From positions 1 through 64,000 of the forward strand of contig NZ_JACJRG010000010.1 of NCBI RefSeq assembly GCF_014697125.1: a stretch of 64,000 nt of DNA, written 5' to 3'. A model generated the notes under the pieces. The model did not search any database and was not told where the DNA came from. It saw only the letters and a list, made by a program, of their open reading frames with translations. Below, one piece after another: positions 9,660-18,871 of the stretch. A program made the position numbers and the translations under genes. Position 1 is the stretch's first letter. Every line of letters starts with the position of its first letter. This DNA is from Anabaena minutissima FACHB-250 (GTDB taxonomy: Bacteria > Cyanobacteriota > Cyanobacteriia > Cyanobacteriales > Nostocaceae).

Positions 9660-10310
9660 CTACTGTACTTGCACAACCGATCGCAGTAACATGACTTTAC
9701 GGCTATCTACTAGTACAGCAAAAAAGCCGCGATCGTTGAGTTTCTGCAATGTGTTGTAAGCTTCTTGTTGGTTAGTGGTATGAACTGCCAGCAGGTAGGG
9801 TTTCTGTCCGTAGGATGCCAGACCGACGTTACCACCTACCGCTTGCTGTAAACTAGTTGCGAGTTCTGGACGGTTGAAATAATCTACTAACACAGCAAAA
9901 CCCTGCCCCAGGGATTGGGGATTATAAGTTATTTGGGGCGGCTGCTGGGCTATTTCCCCTGGTCTGGTGGTGATAATGGCAGACAATCCCACAATAGTGT
10001 TGATATACCTAGCCCAACGGTTGGCATCATCAATTTTTCTAAAACCTCCTATCCTAGTTACTGTCTCCGTCAGATATTGGCAGGTGGTAGTCTTAATTTC
10101 ATTTGGTAAAGCACTACGCAACTGCTTCTGATTCTCGGCTGTAGGGCTGACTACCAGCAACAGATACTCCCCAGCACTGGGAGGTTGACACATAGGAAGG
10201 GCTGTTTGGGCTGTTACTGAATTTATGCTACCCATTAGACCTGCGCCTGCGATCGCTAGTCCGAATACACTGGATAAAGTGGCAAATTTCTGCACAGAAT
10301 TGGGACGCAT
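9660..10310 (-). CDS. Secreted SPOR-like hypothetical protein
   Basis: I start this gene at the ATG at 10308-10310, which places a Sec-type signal peptide (MRPNSVQKFATLSSVFGLAIAG to VTAQTA) at the N-terminus; a longer frame upstream would bury it. The mature part has two similar halves around GEYLLLVVSPTAENQKQLRSAL and GFAVLVDYFNRPELATSLQQAV, each followed by a strand-helix ending in IGGFRKIDDANRWA or KLNDRGFFAVLV. This resembles SPOR-type repeats that bind peptidoglycan, but similarity is weak. About 216 residues. Periplasmic location is likely; function is unknown. Confidence 0.72.
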   Translation of the reverse strand: MRPNSVQKFATLSSVFGLAIAGAGLMGSINSVTAQTALPMCQPPSAGEYLLLVVSPTAENQKQLRSALPNEIKTTTCQYLTETVTRIGGFRKIDDANRWARYINTIVGLSAIITTRPGEIAQQPPQITYNPQSLGQGFAVLVDYFNRPELATSLQQAVGGNVGLASYGQKPYLLAVHTTNQQEAYNTLQKLNDRGFFAVLVDSRKVMLLRSVVQVQ

Positions 10311-10400
10311 AAGAGGATTTTGTTTAAAATTTCTTTTTAGTGATGAGTCAATAGTCCACACAAACAAACTACTAATGACTATGGACTATTGACTAAATTA

Positions 10401-10736
10401 TCAAGACACTGGAGCAAGAGATGCTATGGGATTAGGGATTGTTCCAGAAGGAGCTTCAAATTCTCCTGTAACGACGTATTCTAGCCGCAGTTTCAGCCAA
10501 GTAATAAATTGAGCATTAGTAGAAATAATCGCAGCTGCGGGTTGAGGACACTTAGCTTTGATTTGAGCCATTTCAGGTGCTTCTAAAAAAGCAGGTTGTG
10601 ATACTAACCAAAAATCAATTTCTTTTTCTTGTTCGTGATAGTGACGGGTGCGTTCTTTCAGCACTTCCTCTATAGGTTCTTCTTGCAATAAAAAGCGACG
10701 GCTGGCCAAAACGTAATAGTATGTTTGCATTGTCAT
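10401..10736 (-). CDS. ycf54: Ycf54, Mg-protoporphyrin IX monomethyl ester cyclase factor
   Basis: A 111-residue Ycf54 (DUF2488) protein, a small partner needed by the aerobic cyclase (AcsF/CycI) that forms the fifth ring of chlorophyll. The family core is intact: TYYYVLASRRFLLQEEPIEEVLKER, EIDFWLVSQPAFLEAPEM, KCPQPAAAIISTN and FITWLKLRLEYVVTGEF. Two ATGs six bases apart could start it; the second (10728-10730) has AGGA just upstream. It lies about 90 bp upstream of the SPOR-like gene on the same strand. No other chlorophyll gene is in the window. Confidence 0.92.
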   Translation of the reverse strand: MTMQTYYYVLASRRFLLQEEPIEEVLKERTRHYHEQEKEIDFWLVSQPAFLEAPEMAQIKAKCPQPAAAIISTNAQFITWLKLRLEYVVTGEFEAPSGTIPNPIASLAPVS

Positions 10737-10802
10737 CCTGTGATTACTAACTAACTAATAATTTTAAGGCTTAGAGATGATTTATAAAGTAACCCTTAAA
10801 TT

Positions 10803-10914
10803 TTAGGGTGTGCTTCGCGTTGCTTTAACACATCACAATCATACGGTGCGTTACGGCTAATTTTTACTTTCTCTAACGCTCAAATTCTTACATAGCCGTA
10901 ATAACACACCCTAA
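10803..10914. repeat. MITE-like element with TTAGGGTGTG ends
   Basis: TTAGGGTGTG (10803-10812) and CACACCCTAA (10905-10914) bound a 112-bp non-coding unit with a second complementary pair inside (GTTACGGCTA and TAGCCGTAA). It looks like a fold-back miniature element. It lies in the spacer upstream of ycf54. Confidence 0.72.
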
Positions 10915-11011
10915 CTAAATATTTACTTTACAAATGACCTCTTACCTTTACTTAGTGCTGAATTTTGAGTGTTACTGTTAGCATATCTCGTGCTGAGTCA
11001 TGTTAGTATTT

Positions 11012-11046
11012 CAGCACTCAGCACTCAGCACTCAGCACTCAGCACT
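11012..11046. repeat. CAGCACT tandem repeat, five copies
   Basis: Five perfect head-to-tail copies of CAGCACT lie just beyond the 3' end of the SnoaL-like gene, four bases from its stop codon. This is a typical heptanucleotide repeat of heterocystous cyanobacteria. Confidence 0.9.
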
Positions 11047-11049
11047 ATC

Positions 11050-11766
11050 TTACTTCTTGGAGGTTTTTTTGAACCAAGAACTAAACGGACAAGCTTTTCC
11101 TTGACTTTCACTACCTAATTTACCGCCGCCTGTTAATTTTTCTAAAAACAGCGTGTTGTCAAAGTAGTGTTCCAAAGAAATAATTTTCAAGTCATCGGTG
11201 ACATGGGCAATGCTCAAGCCGATAACTTCTACTGTTTCTCCTGTTGGTGCATGGTCTTTGTATGTGCCTTGAAAATGTCCCCAGTGTCGCCATTTGAAGG
11301 TGACAGTTGGAGGAGCTGAGTACACTTCTAGCACTTCCCAAGGGAAACCTTGGGGAAACGCAGATTGAAAAAGTTTAGCAGATGATTCAAAGCTTTCTTC
11401 AGAGGCTTTGTAATGCTCAGAATCCGCCATGAATAAATTGTAAGTACCTTGGGCTGATACATCTGCTGCTGTAAACTCGTCTCCCCCATTGGTACTGATA
11501 CGAAACTGGTCATTCACAACTGACAACCACTGTTGCGGATCAGTTTTGAATGATACCTCCATCTCAAAGGTTCTGACTAAATTTTGAACGATCGCTTCCA
11601 GTGTACCCTCAAGATGATTCCGTGTACTCTCTTTGGCTAGATTCTCATTAGAGCGAGAATAATCTGGAGGACTATCATAACGCCACAGAGCATCACTACT
11701 TTCGGCGATAACTGTATCTCTGTCCTGTACCCAAAGCGGAAGCTCGTTAGATTGTGTTGCGGTCAT
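11050..11766 (-). CDS. SnoaL-like / NTF2-fold protein
   Basis: A 238-residue protein that I place in the SnoaL-like polyketide-cyclase/NTF2 superfamily. A helical N-terminal part (LAKESTRNHLEGTLEAIVQNLVRTFEMEVS) precedes strands carrying WEVLEVYSAPPTVTFKWRHWGHFQGTYKDHAPTGE and VIGLSIAHVTDDLKIISLEHYFD, the usual cone-shaped fold pattern with a conserved Tyr/Phe-Asp near the end. The tail is basic (SSWFKKTSKK). No signal peptide. Many family members bind small hydrophobic ligands; the ligand here is unknown. It stands alone. Confidence 0.65.
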   Translation of the reverse strand: MTATQSNELPLWVQDRDTVIAESSDALWRYDSPPDYSRSNENLAKESTRNHLEGTLEAIVQNLVRTFEMEVSFKTDPQQWLSVVNDQFRISTNGGDEFTAADVSAQGTYNLFMADSEHYKASEESFESSAKLFQSAFPQGFPWEVLEVYSAPPTVTFKWRHWGHFQGTYKDHAPTGETVEVIGLSIAHVTDDLKIISLEHYFDNTLFLEKLTGGGKLGSESQGKACPFSSWFKKTSKK

Positions 11767-11948
11767 AACAATTCAAAATTCCACATTCAAAATTGAGAAA
11801 ACCTTTCATGGTAAGTATTCTGACTTCTCAGAACTATGTTCCGAAGTCTTCCACAAACCAACGATTTTCAAGATTCCGCAGTCACAACCCCTCTAGAACC
11901 ATCAAGTAAAAAAGCGAAAAAAAAGAAATGACTAATCCGAATTACGAA

Positions 11949-12668
11949 TTACGAATTACGCATCGCTTCCTTCATTTCCCTAACAGCTCTTTCCATTCCT
12001 ACTAATGCAGCCCGGCTGATGATGGTATGACCTATGTTTAGCTCTTCCATCCCTGGCAATGCAGCTACCGGATATACATTCCAGTAGGTAAGCCCATGAC
12101 CGGCGTTAACTCGCAAGCCAGCTTTAATTGCTTGTTCACATCCTTGAGCTAACACAGCTAATTCTTGATGACGAATGATTTCATCGCTGGCTTCTGCATA
12201 TCTACCGGTGTGTAGTTCAATAAACTTGGCCTGCACCTTGACAGAAGCTTCGATTTGTGCTATCTCAGCATCAATAAACAAACTCACTGGAATACCAGCA
12301 CCCTGCAATTTAGTGACAATCTCACCTATTCTAGCAATTTGCCCGACTATATCTAAACCTCCTTCTGTAGTCACTTCTTCCCGCTTTTCGGGAACTAGAG
12401 TTACATAATCAGGTTTAATATCCAGGGCAATTTCCAACATTTCGTCTGTAGCGGCCATTTCTAAATTTAAGTGCGATCGCACAGTCTGACGCAACAAACG
12501 CACATCCCGGTCTTGAATATGCCGCCGGTCTTCTCGCAGATGCACGGTGATTCCATCAGCACCGGCTAATTCTGCCAGCACCGCAGCCGCCACCGGATCT
12601 GGTTCTACCGTCCGCCGCGCTTGGCGAATGGTGGCAATATGGTCTATGTTTACACCAAGTGTAGGCAT
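11949..12668 (-). CDS. pdxJ: Pyridoxine 5'-phosphate synthase
   Basis: PdxJ, a TIM-barrel enzyme joining 1-deoxy-D-xylulose 5-phosphate and 3-amino-2-oxopropyl phosphate in the last ring-closing step of vitamin B6 synthesis. The start is set at the ATG at 12666-12668 because family members begin [19 protein letters not shown]; an upstream GTG would add seven residues. [42 protein letters not shown] and [12 protein letters not shown] are the expected active-site blocks. About 239 residues, standard length. A single gene. Confidence 0.96.
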   Translation of the reverse strand: MPTLGVNIDHIATIRQARRTVEPDPVAAAVLAELAGADGITVHLREDRRHIQDRDVRLLRQTVRSHLNLEMAATDEMLEIALDIKPDYVTLVPEKREEVTTEGGLDIVGQIARIGEIVTKLQGAGIPVSLFIDAEIAQIEASVKVQAKFIELHTGRYAEASDEIIRHQELAVLAQGCEQAIKAGLRVNAGHGLTYWNVYPVAALPGMEELNIGHTIISRAALVGMERAVREMKEAMRNS

Positions 12669-13291
12669 CCCCAATATATCCCTATCCACAGTCCACAGAG
12701 ATTTATCTTACCTGAAATTGTAAATAAAATTAATGCTGAGTAATTTTCAAATTTTTGGTCAATTTCCGACTCAGGATACTAGCGTGACCAAGCTAACATG
12801 GTGCATTAATTAGATGAAATCAACCGCCGATAAACGTTAAGAAACACCAATGAAAAGGATTTTTGTCAATGCGCCAGATGATTCTGGTTACAGCAGTACG
12901 ATCATTGCTGCGGATAAAAATAGCGATCGCTAGATATTTTGATATTAATTTGATCATTAGTATATTTTTTGCCAAATTGACGAAGTCAACCCATAAAATT
13001 AGACTCAGCATACTCTTCTTTTAAAAGAGACTGAGGAAATAATTATTTCAAGCGTTAATTGGGTTTGAAATCGCTACCCAAATTTTTCGAGTACAGTATG
13101 GGGTAAATAAAGCTACGATCTGAAATAAGCGAAAAGCTTACAAACAAAATTAACATTATTTATTTTGATTTTTGAATTTTGATTTTTGCCTTGTTTTACT
13201 CTAATTCCTCATCCTACCCTCCTATTTTAAAGAGGGACTTAGAGATTAATTTTTGTGAATTAAAACTAACTAAGTTTCTACGTCAAACACC
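12669..13291. other. Long divergent spacer between pdxJ and the ethylene-receptor-like kinase
   Basis: No convincing gene is visible in this 620-bp AT-rich region, which must contain the divergent promoters of pdxJ and the kinase. A GCGATCGC palindrome lies near 12923. I see no hairpin or repeat of note. Confidence 0.4.
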
Positions 13292-15418
13292 ATGTCAGAA
13301 TTATGGACTCATTTTTTTAGTTCAGGGTCATTTATCCCTCATGGACACTGCTATCTATGGAAAACAGATTTAGTTTGGCTACATATAATATCTGATGGGC
13401 TGATTGCTATAGCTTATTATTCCATTCCTGCAACACTTTTTTACTTCGTGCGGAAGCGGCAAGATTTGCCATTTCATTGGATATTTTTGTTGTTTAGTGG
13501 ATTTATCGTCGCTTGTGGTACAACTCATCTTTTAGAGATTTGGACACTTTGGCATCCTACCTATTGGTTATCAGGTTTTGTGAAAGCCATCACTGCCACA
13601 ATATCTTTAATTACAGCTATCCAACTAGTACCTTTAGTTCCAAAAGCTTTAGCACTTCCTAGTCCTGCTCAACTAGAACAAGCAAATCAACAATTACAAA
13701 TCCAAATAAGCGAGAAATTGCGGGTAGAAGCAGAACTAAGAAAATATCAGAATCATTTAGAAGAATTAGTTGCGTTGCGTACCAATGAAATTACTAAGAC
13801 AAATGAAAAATTGCAACAAGAAATTACGGAACGGCAGCGTATTCTAGAAGTGCTGAGACAAAGTGAGGAACGCTATCGTTATTTGGCAGAAGCAATTCCT
13901 CAACTGGTATGGACTAGTGATGCTAATGGTGAGACCGATTATTTTAATCAAAATTGGTCTAAATATACTGGACTAACATTAGAACAATCAAGAGGTTCTG
14001 GATGGATAAATGCTTTACATCCAGATGATGTTAACAGAGCCTATAAAGTATGGTTAGATGCTGTCAAAATTGGCGATGTATACGAGAATGAATATCGTTT
14101 CAAACGAGCAATTGACGGTTCATATCGTTGGCAGTTAGCACGAGGTTTACCACTTAAAGATCAACAAGGCAATATTGTGAAGTGGTTCGGTACTTGTACA
14201 GATATCCACGAACAAAAACAAATTCTAGAAGAACGAGCAAAATTACTAGAATCGGAAAAAGCTGCACGAGCCGAAGCAGAAAAAGCCAATCGCATCAAAG
14301 ATGAATTTCTAGCAGTGCTTTCTCATGAACTCCGCACCCCTTTAAATGCCATTTTGGGGTGGTCTAAACTCTTACAAAATCGTACTCTGAATGAGACAAG
14401 AATAGCCCAAGCACTAGCCACTATTGAACGTAATGCCATATTACAAGTGCAACTGATTGAAGACTTGCTAGATGTCTCTAGAATTTTACAAGGCAAATTA
14501 GTGCTGAATATTACTAAGGTTAACTTAGAAACTGTAGTGTTGGCAGCACTAGAGACAATGCGATTAGCAGCAGAAACTAAGCTGATTGAGATTAAGACAA
14601 TCTTTGCACCAGACTTGAGACCAGTCATGGGTGATGCAGCTCGCTTGCAGCAAATAGTTTGGAATCTCCTTTCCAATGCTGTCAAATTTACACCCAAGGG
14701 AGGAAGGGTAGAGGTGTGTTTAACGAAGATTGATGACTATGCTGAGATTGTCTTAAGTGATACAGGTAAAGGAATTAGTTCAGAGTTTTTACCCTACGTC
14801 TTTGATTACTTCCGCCAAGCAGATAGCAGTTCTACAAGAAAATTTGGCGGATTGGGATTAGGACTGGCGATTGTCCGCAAGATTGTAGAAATTCACGGTG
14901 GGACGGTGAAAGCCGAAAGTATGGGAGAAGAACACGGAGCAAAATTTACAGTCCGATTACCGCTTCTCCCAGAGCAAAGTTTGGATGCGAGGAATGAAAA
15001 AAATCATCTATTATTATTAAATTCCCAGCTTTTATCCCTAGCTGGCGTTAAAGTTTTAGTTGTTGATGATGACCATGATTCACGGGATTTTTTAGCTTTT
15101 ATCTTACAGGAAAGAGGTGCTGAAGTTAAGTTAGTGACTTCCGCATCAGAAGCATTACAGACATTAGCAGAGTCTCATCTGGATGTGTTGGTGAGTGATA
15201 TCAGTATGCCAGACATAGATGGCTATATGCTGATCCGACAAGTGAGAACTTGGGTAAGAGAGCAAAATGGACAAATTCCGGCGATCGCCTTAACCGCTTT
15301 TGCTAGACAATACGATCAAGAGCAAGCATTCGCCGCCGGCTATCAAATCCACTTAGCCAAGCCTGTGAATGCAGAGGAATTAGTCGCAGCTGTAAGAAGG
15401 TTGATAGGTGACAGGTGA
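13292..15418 (+). CDS. Ethylene-receptor-like hybrid histidine kinase
   Basis: A 708-residue membrane sensor kinase. Three N-terminal helices (about 28-53, 62-83, 92-112) form an ethylene-binding-type domain: Asp35, Tyr42, Ile72, Cys75 and His79 correspond to Asp25, Tyr32, Ile62, Cys65 and His69 of plant ETR1, including the copper-binding Cys and His. A coiled coil (about 128-190), a PAS domain (about 195-320), HisKA with SHELRTPLNAILGW, HATPase_c (about 450-570) and a C-terminal receiver (about 590-705, VVDDDHDS, acceptor in SDISMPD) follow. The last codons and the stop are supplied by a GGTGACA tandem repeat. Ethylene binding is inferred from residue conservation. No dedicated partner gene is adjacent. 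Confidence 0.92.
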   Translation: MSELWTHFFSSGSFIPHGHCYLWKTDLVWLHIISDGLIAIAYYSIPATLFYFVRKRQDLPFHWIFLLFSGFIVACGTTHLLEIWTLWHPTYWLSGFVKAITATISLITAIQLVPLVPKALALPSPAQLEQANQQLQIQISEKLRVEAELRKYQNHLEELVALRTNEITKTNEKLQQEITERQRILEVLRQSEERYRYLAEAIPQLVWTSDANGETDYFNQNWSKYTGLTLEQSRGSGWINALHPDDVNRAYKVWLDAVKIGDVYENEYRFKRAIDGSYRWQLARGLPLKDQQGNIVKWFGTCTDIHEQKQILEERAKLLESEKAARAEAEKANRIKDEFLAVLSHELRTPLNAILGWSKLLQNRTLNETRIAQALATIERNAILQVQLIEDLLDVSRILQGKLVLNITKVNLETVVLAALETMRLAAETKLIEIKTIFAPDLRPVMGDAARLQQIVWNLLSNAVKFTPKGGRVEVCLTKIDDYAEIVLSDTGKGISSEFLPYVFDYFRQADSSSTRKFGGLGLGLAIVRKIVEIHGGTVKAESMGEEHGAKFTVRLPLLPEQSLDARNEKNHLLLLNSQLLSLAGVKVLVVDDDHDSRDFLAFILQERGAEVKLVTSASEALQTLAESHLDVLVSDISMPDIDGYMLIRQVRTWVREQNGQIPAIALTAFARQYDQEQAFAAGYQIHLAKPVNAEELVAAVRRLIGDR

Positions 15419-15446
15419 CAGGTGACAGGTGATAGGTGACAGGTGA
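15403..15446. repeat. GGTGACA tandem repeat at the end of the kinase gene
   Basis: About six GGTGACA/GGTGATA units begin inside the last codons of the ethylene-receptor-like kinase and provide its TGA stop (15416-15418), then run into the spacer before murF. Confidence 0.88.
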
Positions 15447-15515
15447 GAAGGTAGAAGTTTTCCCAGTCTTCAGTCATTACTCACTACGCTGCTCAATGCA
15501 CCGCTACCTCAGCAC

Positions 15516-16850
15516 TTAACGCAATTGATTCACTACCCTATCTAGTCCTACAGAATGGGCAGCTTTGAATAATATGCGATCGCCTGCTTGCATAAATGTT
15601 TTTAATCTTGCCACTAAATCGGCGTGGGTGGTAAAGCATTCTGAGGGGATACCCTCGGCACTTTTAGCTATTATTTCGGCATCTTGTCCGTCAACTAAGA
15701 CTAATAACCCGTCTAATTTTAAATCTCGTACTGTTTCCCCGACTCGCTGGTGTAGTTGTGGCGATCGCTCTCCTAATTCTTTCATTGCTCCCAACACGGC
15801 AATTTTACGCTTTCCTGGGGTATCTGCTAATAGCTGCAATGCTGCTAACATAGCTTCTGGTGCAGCATTATAGGTTTCATCTAAGATTAATACATCATTG
15901 GGTAAATGAAAACGCTGGGATCTGCCAGTCGGCATATTTACCGTTACACCGTCTTTTAAGCTTGACCAATCGATCCCCAAAACCTGAGCTACAGCTAAGG
16001 CGGCTAAAAAATTCGTAGCGTTGTGCCGGCCAGGTAAAGGTAAGGGTAGCTTGATTCCTGCTACTTCTACAGTGTCGTTATCAATGAGTGAGCCTTGAAT
16101 ATCTCCCCCAGAAAGACCATAAGTCAAAACTTCCCCCTGCCAAACCTTCGCCGCCGTTGCTAGTAATAAGGGGTTGTCATAGTTAAGAATAGCAATACTA
16201 TCTTGGGGCATTTCCGCTAATAACTCACATTTTGCCTCAGCGATCGCCTCTTCTGTACCCAGTAACTCAATATGTGCTGTCCCGACATTGGTAATCACGC
16301 CAATTGTCGGATGAGCTACTTGTGTGAGTTCGGCAATTTGTCCTCTCCCCCGCATTGCCATTTCAATCACGGCGTAGTCATGTTCTGAATTAAGTTCTAA
16401 GAGGGTTTTTGGTACACCAATTTCATTATTGAAGTTGCCAAAGGTTTTATGAACCTTACCCTGGGTAGCCAAAACTGCGGCAATTAATTCCTTCGTGGTG
16501 GTTTTACCGACAGAACCCGTCACCCCAATGACAGGAATCTCAAAGCGATCGCGCCACCATCGCCCAATTTTTTGATACGCCTCTAGGGTATTTTTGACTT
16601 GTAATACAGGCACTCCCGGATTTTCGTAGTCAAAATCGACAATAGCAGCTATTGCACCTTGAGCGATCGCCGTTGGTACAAATTCATGTCCATCAAACTT
16701 CTCCCCTCGTAAAGCCAAAAAGACTTCACCTGGTTTGATGATGCGGCTATCGGTTTGTATACCACTACTGACTTTTGCTAAATCAGCCGCACTTAAATTT
16801 ACAGGCTGGGCTAAAAGAACTTCCACTAGTTGAGTTATGGTAGCAGACAT
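15516..16850 (-). CDS. murF: UDP-MurNAc-tripeptide--D-Ala-D-Ala ligase
   Basis: MurF, 444 residues, the cytoplasmic ligase that adds D-Ala-D-Ala to the UDP-MurNAc-tripeptide in peptidoglycan precursor synthesis. The ATP P-loop GVTGSVGKTTTKELIAAVL is at about 109-127, followed by the Mur ligase central motifs FNNEIGVPKTLLEL, VIEMAMRGRGQI and TNVGTAHIELLG, the GRHNATNFLAALAVA block and the C-terminal LDETYNAAPEAMLAAL. N-terminal domain and length are normal. Single minus-strand gene between repeats. High certainty. Confidence 0.96.
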   Translation of the reverse strand: MSATITQLVEVLLAQPVNLSAADLAKVSSGIQTDSRIIKPGEVFLALRGEKFDGHEFVPTAIAQGAIAAIVDFDYENPGVPVLQVKNTLEAYQKIGRWWRDRFEIPVIGVTGSVGKTTTKELIAAVLATQGKVHKTFGNFNNEIGVPKTLLELNSEHDYAVIEMAMRGRGQIAELTQVAHPTIGVITNVGTAHIELLGTEEAIAEAKCELLAEMPQDSIAILNYDNPLLLATAAKVWQGEVLTYGLSGGDIQGSLIDNDTVEVAGIKLPLPLPGRHNATNFLAALAVAQVLGIDWSSLKDGVTVNMPTGRSQRFHLPNDVLILDETYNAAPEAMLAALQLLADTPGKRKIAVLGAMKELGERSPQLHQRVGETVRDLKLDGLLVLVDGQDAEIIAKSAEGIPSECFTTHADLVARLKTFMQAGDRILFKAAHSVGLDRVVNQLR

Positions 16851-16936
16851 AAAAATTCAAAATTCAATATGGGTACGGGGAAATGATGAAGCAAAAAACA
16901 TTTGGTTTTACCTCTTGCCTCCTGCCTGCTGTCTCC

Positions 16937-17037
16937 CAATACGGTTAGGATAAGATAATTTGCCACAATAATAACGCCTGTAGAGACGTTGCAGTGCAAC
17001 GACTCTACCCACCCATAACGTTAACCGAACCGTATTG
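16937..17037. repeat. MITE-like element with CAATACGGTT ends
   Basis: CAATACGGTTAGG (16937-16949) pairs with CCGAACCGTATTG (17025-17037), 12 of 13 bases. Inside is an imperfect palindrome GTAGAGACGTTGCAGTGCAACG. A related half (AACCGAACAGTATTGTGTAGAGACG) occurs near 24988, so the family is present elsewhere in the window. Confidence 0.65.
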
Positions 17038-17147
17038 TCCTGGGTTCTGTGTCAAAACAAAAGTAGTGCCAAAGAAGCTCAACTCCTTTGGCACACTTAA
17101 GTATATATGCTATGTCATCAAATTTGAAATGAGGGATAAGCAAGTTT

Positions 17148-17205
17148 GTAGTAAGGACTTTAGTCCTTAGAAAAATGAGGACTGAAGGACTAAAGTCCTT
17201 ACTAC
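17148..17205. repeat. 58-bp palindromic repeat (TAAGGACTTTAGTCC type)
   Basis: Two perfectly complementary 21-bp arms, 17148-17168 and 17185-17205, flank a 16-base loop; each arm contains AAGGACT and its own short dyad. It is a compact fold-back element, REP- or MITE-like, between murF and the TerB-like gene. Confidence 0.75.
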
Positions 17206-17285
17206 GAACCGTCAAAAATAACCTGATAGATAACTAGTACCGCTACAAAGTTGAAAATTTCTCTTCCCAGTCCCCAATCCCGAAT

Positions 17286-17735
17286 TCATCCCTGATTCTT
17301 AATTGACATTGTTTGTAAAATTTTTGTTGCTATATCGCGAGAAATGCCTAAAGCTTGATAAAAATCGTTTAAAAAGTTTTTTTCTTCATCGGTGATTGAA
17401 CCTTCACCCCAGACTAAATCAGCAGAGAGAGCAAAAGCGGTTTCTCTTAATTCCAGAGGTAGAGATTCTTTAGCTAAATTAAATAAGGCATTGAAGCCAT
17501 CCCGCCAGAGAATATCTAGGGTTCTGTTCAATACCTTATGGATGGCATCCTGGGAATAATTTTTCAATAGCTTTGAGCGTGACAATGCAGAGAAGATAGA
17601 ACGCTCTTGTTCATCAGTCAAATAACTATCTGACACTGTGGCCAGTAAAACGATCGCGGCAAAAGCTTCTGGTAGGGTAAGTGCTTCTGGTGTGGAAATT
17701 TCCGCGTCCAGAACTGTCTCTAGTAGATTTATCAT
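17286..17735 (-). CDS. TerB-like (tellurite resistance) protein
   Basis: A 149-residue helical protein of the TerB/COG3793 type. The segments EAFAAIVLLATVSDSYLTDEQERSIFSAL and AFALSADLVWGEGSITDEEKNFLNDFYQALGI are the two halves with acidic D/E pairs (TDEE) that bind metal in TerB. No signal peptide. The family appears in stress and membrane-associated complexes; the role in cyanobacteria is unknown. Single gene, with no other ter genes nearby. A small membrane peptide is encoded 178 bp upstream on the same strand. Confidence 0.8.
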   Translation of the reverse strand: MINLLETVLDAEISTPEALTLPEAFAAIVLLATVSDSYLTDEQERSIFSALSRSKLLKNYSQDAIHKVLNRTLDILWRDGFNALFNLAKESLPLELRETAFALSADLVWGEGSITDEEKNFLNDFYQALGISRDIATKILQTMSIKNQG

Positions 17736-17913
17736 AATTGCTCCTGGATGGGTGTCTCAGTAGCGTACAGTTACCTTTACAGTTTTTAACCTTTCTGGCA
17801 GGCTGCAACGCTGTGAGACTTTCATCATTTAGTGTTCCCAGGATTTTTGGACAGTGAACACTTTCGCTCAATATGATTCTAGCTAGATGTACAGTGCCAA
17901 AATAGAGATTAAC

Positions 17914-18051
17914 TTACCGTTGCTCTGTCTTTTCAATAGTTTCAATAACTGCTAACCCAATACCAGAAGCTGTAATTAACAGCATCGTTGACAGCAAGTA
18001 GGCGTTGGTTAACATCCGAAGAGCTTCATCAAAGAAAATATAGGTGGTCAT
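17914..18051 (-). CDS. 45-residue single-span membrane peptide
   Basis: A small open frame beginning MTTYIFFDEALRMLTNAYLL and ending IETIEKTEQR, with one hydrophobic helix at about residues 15-36 and charged ends. The ATG (18049-18051) is preceded at seven bases by AAGG, a good ribosome site. Its composition and clean helix are those of real small membrane subunits, but I do not recognise it. It might be a subunit of a membrane complex. It lies alone with an 820-bp spacer upstream. Confidence 0.5.
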   Translation of the reverse strand: MTTYIFFDEALRMLTNAYLLSTMLLITASGIGLAVIETIEKTEQR

Positions 18052-18871
18052 AGCTTCACCTTCTGAACTATGTGTTGCTAGTAATGTTTATTTCTCCACC
18101 TGCGGAGTTGGAAATTCCGTTGAGAAACTGCTAGCACTTGCATCTTAACAAAACTTTAGCTCTTGTATGAGATCAATAAGATTTTTCTTTCTGAAGATTC
18201 GATGAAATTATCCCTAATTTAGTTACGGATAATACTGAAAAAATTTAAAAGTGAAAATTATCGTGCTGAGATTGCTGGTTGCTAAATTAATTTACTGTAA
18301 CTTATAGCACAATCACACATTTTCTGGTTTAGAGATATTAAATCAACCATAACCTTGTACTAAGACATATATTTAAGCTTGTTTCCTTGATTCTTGATAA
18401 AGAGCTTCGGGAAATTTACTTAGCTTTAGTAGCTGTGTAACCTTATTTTTACTTTCAGCAATTACATAATATAAATTTAGGAATTTCTTTATAGATCCGG
18501 ATAACAAACTTGGAAGATAGACTCATATCAGTAAGTTACTCACAAGTTCATCAAGATAATTAATTTAGTGCTATTATCTACGGAGATCAAAAGTAATATT
18601 ACTTAGTTATTTATGGCGGTCTGAAATTATTTAGGAGAACTCAGAACATCATTTTCTTGCATGAAAAGGGTTTCCGACGTTTCGTAATACTGGTGAGATA
18701 AACTAAAAAAACTGTGAATAAACTTAATATGAACTTTGTCAACCGATTTATACACAGAATTAGTAACCTTGCTTTCATGTAGAGAGTTATTGAAGCTGCA
18801 ATATTACTTAATATAGTTATGCGTACTGAAGTACCCGACAACATAGGTGATATTTTTTTATCTGATAGACC
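18052..18871. other. Long AT-rich spacer
   Basis: No supported gene in about 820 bp. A 67-codon frame at 18641-18844 is AT-rich, basic and lacks a ribosome site, so I do not call it. The region should hold the promoter of the 45-residue peptide gene. Confidence 0.4.

Larger units (their letters stand above)
16851..17285. other. Repeat-rich spacer between murF and the TerB-like gene
   Basis: Two small inverted-repeat elements (16937-17037 and 17148-17205) occupy much of this gap. No gene is supported. It contains the murF upstream region. Confidence 0.55.

Noticed and set aside
12820..13011. A 63-codon frame upstream of the ethylene-receptor-like kinase
   Set aside because: No ribosome site or recognisable protein features; likely promoter DNA.
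18641..18844. A 67-codon minus-strand frame
   Set aside because: AT-rich, basic and low in coding character, with no ribosome site.
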